Shown here: positions 4,510 to 9,416 of the stretch, piece after piece | Position numbering within the stretch: position 1 is the stretch's first letter | How the letters are laid out: each line of letters begins with the position of its first letter | From: Lutispora sp. | GTDB lineage: Bacteria > Bacillota > Clostridia > Lutisporales > Lutisporaceae | NCBI GenBank assembly: GCA_030834765.1 | Contig: JAUQXG010000386.1 | Coordinates: 1 to 9,416 of the forward strand | Reading direction: 5' to 3' | DNA length: 9,416 nucleotides | Notes under the pieces: model-generated | What the model was told of the DNA's origin: nothing | Seen by the model: the letters and a program-made list of their open reading frames with translations, nothing else | The model's database searches: none | Program-made: the position numbers and the translations under genes

Positions 4510-6696
4510 ATGATTGAGAAAATACGAAAGACCATGAAAGAAATCAGAAATTTAGCAGGGGTCAAAATATCAAAGCTGCATATTCCAAAGCATTTTAAAA
4601 TGAGCATAAGGATACCAAAGCTGCACATTCTAAAACGTTTTAAGATGAGCATGAGGATACCAAAGCTACGCATTTCAAAATATTTTAAATGGTCTTTTGA
4701 TATTTCAATTAGACATAAAATCCTTTTAGTAGTAATCATGTCAGTACTTATTCCAATGGTTTTCTCCATTTATATATCAGAAAGAATTGTTTCACAGAAA
4801 ATTGAAGATGAGTGGAATACCAGACTTCTAAACAGTTTGAATTCAGCTAAATATTATTTTGAAGACTATCAGCAAAAGGCCAAAGATAGTGCCACAATAC
4901 TTTCTAGTTTTTCTGAACTGCGCACATACACTATAGAATCAAATAACCTTAAAGCATCTCAATTTCTTGTCCAATTAACCAGCGAGTTAGGGTTAGATTT
5001 TGTTTTGATTGCAGATCAAAATAAGAAGTTGATTGCAAGAACAGATCAGCCATCAAAGTATGGAGATGATCTCTCAAATGATTTTATGGTGAAAAGCGGA
5101 TTGGCTGGTTTAAAGGCAGTATCTATAGAAACAATGGACAAGGCTATATACATACAATCAGCAGCACCCATAAAGTCAGATATATCAGCTACAGGAGTGA
5201 CCACCATAGGAACAGTGGTAACTCAATATAATATTGATAAAAGATTTTTGGAATATGTTAAAAAATTAAACGGGTTAGAGACCACCCTTTATATAAAGGA
5301 TAATATTATTTCTACTTTGCTGGACGAAAAAGATAGTAAATATAAAGATATAAAAGCCTCTCTTAAAGTGGATGGAGATATAGAAAGCAAGCTGTTAAAA
5401 GGAAAAGAAACACAGTTTGAAACAAAACGCGTAAACAACAAACCTTATTATATAGCCTATAGCTCTTTGAGAGATAGAAAAGGTGAGGTAGTAGGGCTGC
5501 TGTCAGTGGCTGTTGCTCAGGATAGTATCATAAAGGCAAAGGCAGATATGAAGCTGTATTTTGGAATCGTTATATTTATAGGCTTGGTGGTTGGCGTGGT
5601 ATCAGCTGTAGTGATATCAAGAAAGGTTGTAAATCCAATAAACAGATTAGTTGCAGATACAAAGCGTATTGCCCATGGAGATTTAACCTATATGTCTAAA
5701 ATTGAAAGCAATGATGAAATAGGACAGCTATCTAAAGAGTTTAATAATATGGCAACTTCCCTAAAGCTTCTGGTATCCCAGGTTATAAACACAGTAGATC
5801 ATACTTCTGCCTCTTCGGTTCAATTGACTAAATATATTGATGAAGTGGAAGTGATAGCGAAAAAAATAGAAGTATCTTCAGAACAAATAAAAATAGGCTC
5901 TCAGAGTCAGTCTACATACTTGAAAGAAACGAAAAAGGATTTAGGAATTGTACTAAATTCTGCCTTGGATATTTCTAAACAAACAAATGAAATGGCAAAC
6001 TATACAAATAAGGCAAAACAATTTGTAGAAAAAGAAGCGCTGGCACTAAAGGAGCTAGATGGAAATATGCTTCATACCAAAGAAACCATATTAAATATGT
6101 CAGGAAGGATAGAGCTTTTTAAAGGAAATCTGAAGCAGATAAAAGGCGCAATAGAAATTATCACCTCCATAGCAGATAAAACAAAGCTCCTTGCACTAAA
6201 TGCGGCGATAGAAGCAGCAAGAGCAGGGGATTCAGGAAGAGGCTTTGGCGTTGTTGCAGCAGAAATAAGAAAACTATCAGATGAATCCAATAGCTCCGTA
6301 AAGGATATTTCTCAAGTAATCAAGTCACTGTTTATTGAGATGAATGCAACTGCGGAAGTTGCTGAAAAAAGTGTAGTTCAGTTTGAAGCAAGCAGCAATA
6401 TTGTTAGCGAGATTGAAAATTCATTTAGCCAAATCGTACAAGCTATCAATAGAATAAATAATATGATAGAGGATATTTCGAAAAAATCCCAATTGCAGTC
6501 TTCTAATACTGAAAATATAAATAGCTTTATGAATGATATAAGCAGCATAGTAATGGATAGCTTTACTGAATCTCAATTGCTGCATCAAGGCTCTCAAGAC
6601 CAAACCCAAAACTTGATTAAAGTATCAGAAGAACTTGTTGGATTATTAGCTGATATAGAAAAGGTGCATTCTACTGTAAAACAGTTTCATATATAG
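4510..6696 (+). CDS. Methyl-accepting chemotaxis protein with dCache sensor and repeated N-terminal extension
   Basis: This transmembrane chemoreceptor of 728 residues should form arrays with CheA and CheW and steer flagellar motors. Residues 1-70 are a basic cytoplasmic extension containing three 15-residue repeats (20-64). The first membrane segment is about 71-90. An extracellular double-Cache-like region covers about 91-347, with FVLIADQNKKLIARTD at 164-179 and YYIAYSSLRDRKGEVVGLLS at 313-332. The second membrane segment is about 349-369, a HAMP domain 370-422, and a long signalling coiled coil follows. Its hairpin tip, IADKTKLLALNAAIEAARAG (554-573) then DSGRGFGVVAAEIRKLS, is the conserved CheA/CheW contact. 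No C-terminal pentapeptide for CheR is visible. The ligand is unknown; dCache domains often bind amino acids. A start before the repeats is supported by AAGGTG (4499-4504) five bases from the ATG. The gene is monocistronic, between the sda terminator and a terminator shared with the convergent c-di-GMP gene. Confidence 0.9.
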   Translation: MIEKIRKTMKEIRNLAGVKISKLHIPKHFKMSIRIPKLHILKRFKMSMRIPKLRISKYFKWSFDISIRHKILLVVIMSVLIPMVFSIYISERIVSQKIEDEWNTRLLNSLNSAKYYFEDYQQKAKDSATILSSFSELRTYTIESNNLKASQFLVQLTSELGLDFVLIADQNKKLIARTDQPSKYGDDLSNDFMVKSGLAGLKAVSIETMDKAIYIQSAAPIKSDISATGVTTIGTVVTQYNIDKRFLEYVKKLNGLETTLYIKDNIISTLLDEKDSKYKDIKASLKVDGDIESKLLKGKETQFETKRVNNKPYYIAYSSLRDRKGEVVGLLSVAVAQDSIIKAKADMKLYFGIVIFIGLVVGVVSAVVISRKVVNPINRLVADTKRIAHGDLTYMSKIESNDEIGQLSKEFNNMATSLKLLVSQVINTVDHTSASSVQLTKYIDEVEVIAKKIEVSSEQIKIGSQSQSTYLKETKKDLGIVLNSALDISKQTNEMANYTNKAKQFVEKEALALKELDGNMLHTKETILNMSGRIELFKGNLKQIKGAIEIITSIADKTKLLALNAAIEAARAGDSGRGFGVVAAEIRKLSDESNSSVKDISQVIKSLFIEMNATAEVAEKSVVQFEASSNIVSEIENSFSQIVQAINRINNMIEDISKKSQLQSSNTENINSFMNDISSIVMDSFTESQLLHQGSQDQTQNLIKVSEELVGLLADIEKVHSTVKQFHI
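4567..4701 (+). repeat. Three tandem 45-base coding repeats in the chemoreceptor gene
   Basis: Units at 4567-4611, 4612-4656 and 4657-4701 encode ISKLHIPKHFKMSIR, IPKLHILKRFKMSMR and IPKLRISKYFKWSFD. Units 1 and 2 agree at 38 of 45 bases. Unit 3 agrees well over its first 11 codons and diverges in the last four, next to the membrane segment. The shared pattern is I-[SP]-K-L-[HR]-I-x-K-x-F-K-[MW]-S. The repeat keeps frame and most changes preserve residue character, which points to selection on the protein. Confidence 0.85.
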
Positions 6697-6708
6697 ATAG
6701 AAAGAAAC

Positions 6709-6754
6709 AAAAAAATGCTGGTTTTGTGCCCCCTTTCAAAACCAGCATTTTTTC
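6709..6754. terminator. Bidirectional terminator between convergent genes
   Basis: AATGCTGGTTTTG (6714-6726) and CAAAACCAGCATT (6737-6749) form a perfect 13-base stem around a ten-base loop. It is flanked by an A-run on the left and a T-run on the right, so it works in both directions. It ends the chemoreceptor transcript from the left and the EAL-GGDEF transcript from the right, starting 13 bases after each stop codon or closer. Confidence 0.9.
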
Positions 6755-6766
6755 TGCTTTAAAATA

Positions 6767-8509
6767 TTATTCTATACAGTAACAGCTATAGCATTGGAGC
6801 TTGCATTTTTTCTTCAGCGTACTAAGCTTTGTCGATAATTCTTCAGCGCTTTTAAAGTGATTATCTGCATTGTTGATTACAGCGATGGAGATTGAAATAA
6901 TAGGAAACTTTTCCTCTATTCCATGTCTGTTTTTTGCTATTATGTAACCATTGTTTTTATCCGTTTCTGTATAATAGTTTTTCACTCTATTATCAAAAAC
7001 CTGCATGATATCATCACAAAGTTTTCTAATATCTTCAGTATATGTAATAGCCACGAAGTCATCCCCTCCAATATGGCCTAAGAAGTTTTCTTGGCTGGAG
7101 TTGGAAGCAAGGCACTCTTGAATGATCGCAGCAGTTAAAGATAAGATTTTATCACCATTTTCAAAGCCGTAAGTATCGTTATAAGCCTTGAAATTATCCA
7201 AATCAAAGTATATTACATATGCAGCTTCTTTGGTATCAAGAATGTTTTTTATATTTTTTTCAATGATTAGGTTTCCAGGAAGGCCAGTTAAGGGGTTTGA
7301 GTGCTTTGCACTATTTAACTCAACTTGAGTTATTTCTTCTAATAGATTTTTAACAGTGGTGATGCCATAGTACTGGTCATTTTTAGTGATGATTATGTAG
7401 TCGTATAAATTTTTTTCTCTCCTCTTTATAGCGATTTTTGAAACTTGTGCAATAGAAGTGTTGTAATCTACAATGAGAGGAGATGTATTCATGAGAAGCT
7501 TTATGGGTCTATTCATAAAAACTGCAACGCCAAATTGTGTGGCAAGATGGGCATAAAATTCACTTCTCATAATCAGCCCTACCGGGATGCCCCCATCTAC
7601 GATTGGTATTCCTTGAACAGAGGCACAAGAAGAAAAAACCTCATTTATAACATTTCCTGTCGCCGATGAATTGATAGGAGTATCAAATCTAGCTATTTCA
7701 CCTATAGATAGGGTAGTAGAAGTTTGCAAATATTGTTTTTGCATTTGAGCCTGTTTGTTTAAAATCAAATTTTTATTATTTATTGTTATTTCAAGAAATT
7801 CAGGAGCGGGTCTTTGTAAAAGATATCCTTGACCATAATGTATTCCAAAGTCTATCAAAATATTTAGCTCGTCAATTGTTTCTATACCTTCGGCGATTAT
7901 TTTCATATTTACTGAAACAGCGAACTCAGCTAAAGCCTTTACTAAAGCTTGATTAAGGGGCTTCTTATCAATATCTCTTATGAGGTCCATATCCAGCTTA
8001 ATATAATGAGGATGTATTTCTGCAAGCATTTTAAGACCTGAATAACCAGCACCCGTATCATCAATTGCTATTCTAAATCCTTGATCAATATAATTATCAA
8101 TTGTTTTTTTAAAGATTTTATAATCTTCTATACATGTCCTCTCTGTGATTTCAAATATAATATTTCCAGGATCAATACCCAATTTAAGCATAAAATCCTT
8201 TGTAAATCCACTTGTAAACTTTTCATCATTCATCACTTTAGGATCCACATTTAAAAATAACATTTTAATAGGCATCATCTTTTGTGCTTTTTCCAAGGCT
8301 TTTATTCTACAAAGATATTCAAGCTCCCAAACCATGTTATTGGCTTCTGCTACTTTGAAAAGCATATCAGGCCTTTCTAAAGGGCTGCCCTCAGGACCTC
8401 TGCTTAGAGCTTCATAGCCTAGTATTGTTCCATCGACTAAAGATACGATAGGCTGAAATACGGTTCGTATATTCTCTGATTTAATGATATCTTCTAGAAG
8501 CTTTTTCAT
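6767..8509 (-). CDS. EAL-CBS-GGDEF cyclic-di-GMP protein
   Basis: This 580-residue protein has no membrane segment or signal peptide, so it is probably cytoplasmic. An EAL phosphodiesterase domain (about 12-245) comes first and keeps the catalytic and metal residues: E33 in the EAL motif, N87, E120, D150, D151, K171, E207 and Q227. It should cleave c-di-GMP. Residues about 265-395 look like a paired CBS domain, which usually senses adenine nucleotides or similar ligands. The GGDEF domain (about 403-560) has D436, N444, D445 and G-G-D-D-F at 481-485, with Asp where Glu is usual. The place of the RxxD inhibitory site (472-475) reads SQEN, so product inhibition is not expected. Cyclase activity is uncertain; GTP binding that tunes the EAL domain is an alternative. 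The C-terminus is cysteine-rich (C569, C573, C576, C578). The ATG has AGGGGG (complement of 8517-8522) seven bases upstream. Confidence 0.9.
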   Translation of the reverse strand: MKKLLEDIIKSENIRTVFQPIVSLVDGTILGYEALSRGPEGSPLERPDMLFKVAEANNMVWELEYLCRIKALEKAQKMMPIKMLFLNVDPKVMNDEKFTSGFTKDFMLKLGIDPGNIIFEITERTCIEDYKIFKKTIDNYIDQGFRIAIDDTGAGYSGLKMLAEIHPHYIKLDMDLIRDIDKKPLNQALVKALAEFAVSVNMKIIAEGIETIDELNILIDFGIHYGQGYLLQRPAPEFLEITINNKNLILNKQAQMQKQYLQTSTTLSIGEIARFDTPINSSATGNVINEVFSSCASVQGIPIVDGGIPVGLIMRSEFYAHLATQFGVAVFMNRPIKLLMNTSPLIVDYNTSIAQVSKIAIKRREKNLYDYIIITKNDQYYGITTVKNLLEEITQVELNSAKHSNPLTGLPGNLIIEKNIKNILDTKEAAYVIYFDLDNFKAYNDTYGFENGDKILSLTAAIIQECLASNSSQENFLGHIGGDDFVAITYTEDIRKLCDDIMQVFDNRVKNYYTETDKNNGYIIAKNRHGIEEKFPIISISIAVINNADNHFKSAEELSTKLSTLKKKCKLQCYSCYCIE

Positions 8510-8538
8510 GGCAAAACCCCCTGCTCTTATTCATTTCT

Positions 8539-8581
8539 ATTATATTTCATTTTTTGACAAAGGTTGTTAAAGGCTTGTTAA
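8539..8581 (-). promoter_or_regulatory. Activator-type promoter of the EAL-GGDEF gene with tandem TTAACA box
   Basis: On the minus strand, TTAACA occurs twice (complement of 8576-8581 and 8565-8570), separated by five bases and thus 11 bases apart. A perfect TATAAT follows (complement of 8539-8544), but there is no -35 hexamer at the right distance. With a start near 8532, the two hexamers lie at about -33 to -49, exactly where PhoB/PhoP-type regulators replace the -35 element. The hexamers match the known PhoP box. Which regulator binds cannot be told from here. Confidence 0.4.
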
Positions 8582-8676
8582 GTTTTGGGGGTAATGTAAA
8601 AATTATAATTATTAATAGAGGAGTATTTCTTTATAATCTCTTTTGTACTAATATAATAATAGGATAAATTTGAAAA

Positions 8677-8693
8677 GTAGCTTTGCTACAAAG
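8677..8693 (+). promoter_or_regulatory. Two overlapping mini-hairpins at the ribosome binding site
   Basis: GTAGC-TTT-GCTAC (8677-8689) and CTTTG-CTA-CAAAG (8681-8693) are both perfect five-base stems that exclude one another. The second reaches into the AGAGGGG ribosome binding site (8692-8698) of the hydrolase gene. They are short, and any translational effect is a guess. Confidence 0.2.
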
Positions 8694-8704
8694 AGGGGTG
8701 TTTT

Positions 8705-9416
8705 ATGGATAATAATTTTTTGTATGGTATTGAAAGGGATATAGAGGACATCTTATTTAAATATGTTGCAGTGAGAAGCGATACAAATACTATTCTTGAG
8801 AGAGATGTAGAAAAATTTTGGTTAGACCATTTTAATAAAATCGAATACTTTCATAACAATCCCCAATATGTTGGTTTATATAAGATACCTGGAGATCTTT
8901 TAGACCGCTCCGTATCCTATGCATTGCTGAAAGGTCAGGGAGAGGATACTGTTGTTTTGCTTCATCACAATGATGTAGTAGATGTGGAGGACTTTAAAAG
9001 CCTTCAGCATTTAGCCTATTCGCCATTAGAGCTGGCAGAGGAACTAAAAAAGATTAGTCATGAGTTGCTTGAAGAAGCTAGAGAAGATCTTTTAAGCGGA
9101 GAATATTATTTTGGACGTGGTATCTGTGATATGAAAGGTGGGGCAGCCATACAAATGGCTCTTCTGGAAAGATACTCAAAGATTAAAGATTTTAAAGGTA
9201 ATATATTGCTTATTTCAGTGCCTGATGAAGAAAACCTTTCAGCAGGAATGAGGGGTGCTGTAGTGCTCATGGACGAACTGAAAATTAAATACAATTTACA
9301 GTATTTAATTACTATAAATTGTGAGCCTCATCAGAGGATGGAAAAAGCAAAGGGCGTTTTCTCTGAGGGATCTGTTGGGAAAACTATGTTTTTCTTTTAT
9401 GTGAGAGGATCACTTG
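8705..9416 (+). CDS. RocB-like M20-family metallohydrolase (3' end outside the window)
   Basis: The first 237 codons are present and the frame is open to the right edge. The protein belongs to the M20/M25/M40 zinc peptidases and resembles RocB, the arginine-utilisation protein of Bacillus. The expected zinc-site residues are visible: H88-N-D90 in LLHHNDVVD, D142 in GRGICDMKGG, E175/E176 in PDEEN followed by SAGMRGAV, and E207 in NCEPH. The insert between the first two motifs and the PDEEN-SAGMRGA sequence favour the RocB-like group over ordinary dipeptidases. Family members hydrolyse amide bonds of amino-acid derivatives; this one's substrate is unknown. The ATG has AGAGGGG (8692-8698) six bases upstream. 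It diverges from the EAL-GGDEF gene across a 195-base A+T-rich gap. A TATAAT at 8652-8657 could be its -10, without a clear -35. Confidence 0.85.
   Translation, partial: MDNNFLYGIERDIEDILFKYVAVRSDTNTILERDVEKFWLDHFNKIEYFHNNPQYVGLYKIPGDLLDRSVSYALLKGQGEDTVVLLHHNDVVDVEDFKSLQHLAYSPLELAEELKKISHELLEEAREDLLSGEYYFGRGICDMKGGAAIQMALLERYSKIKDFKGNILLISVPDEENLSAGMRGAVVLMDELKIKYNLQYLITINCEPHQRMEKAKGVFSEGSVGKTMFFFYVRGSL

Noticed and set aside
4347..4769. Minus-strand open frame with a repeated protein pattern
   Set aside because: Its repeats are only the reverse reading of the 45-base repeat in the chemoreceptor gene, and it runs through the sda terminator.
8554..8582. Perfect TTGACA on the plus strand as a promoter for the hydrolase gene
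   Set aside because: The sequence 17 bases downstream, GTTAAG, is a poor -10, and the hexamer lies in the control region of the opposite gene.

Overview
The window is A+T-rich DNA with close gene packing, strong AGGAGG-type ribosome binding sites and sigma-A-like promoters. An iron-sulfur two-subunit L-serine dehydratase, a CLNRGC-type dihydrolipoyl dehydrogenase, a dCache chemoreceptor and a RocB-like M20 hydrolase together suggest a motile, amino-acid-fermenting Firmicute of the Clostridia. The genus cannot be fixed from the sequence. I see no phage, transposon, CRISPR or RNA gene.

Left part (1-1935): a MarR-family regulator, cut by the left edge, faces away from lpdA. They share a 313-base control region with a clear promoter for the regulator, a probable extended -10 promoter for lpdA, a 10+10 base inverted repeat between them, and the same 10-base motif at both -10 regions. 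lpdA ends in a strong intrinsic terminator.

Middle part (1936-4366): a promoter is followed by what may be the decayed first part of a second MarR-like gene, then a PaaI-type hotdog thioesterase gene. The sdaAB-sdaAA serine dehydratase pair follows, translationally coupled by an 8-base overlap and ended by a strong terminator. Serine deamination to pyruvate and an E3 subunit of 2-oxoacid or glycine-cleavage complexes both fit amino-acid catabolism, but no E1/E2 or Gcv genes are present here.

Right part (4367-9416): a membrane chemoreceptor with an unusual basic N-terminal extension, built from three 15-residue repeats, converges on a gene for an EAL-CBS-GGDEF cyclic-di-GMP protein. The two genes share one bidirectional terminator. 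Upstream of each is a series of TTAACA-like hexamers at 11-base steps, the layout bound by PhoB/PhoP/OmpR-type response regulators. This suggests joint control of chemotaxis input and c-di-GMP turnover. Divergent from the EAL gene is a RocB-like M20-family metallohydrolase, cut by the right edge.

No wholly new system is evident. The most interesting items are the paired 11-base-phased boxes, the coding repeat in the chemoreceptor, the cysteine-rich tail of the c-di-GMP protein and the possible regulator remnant.
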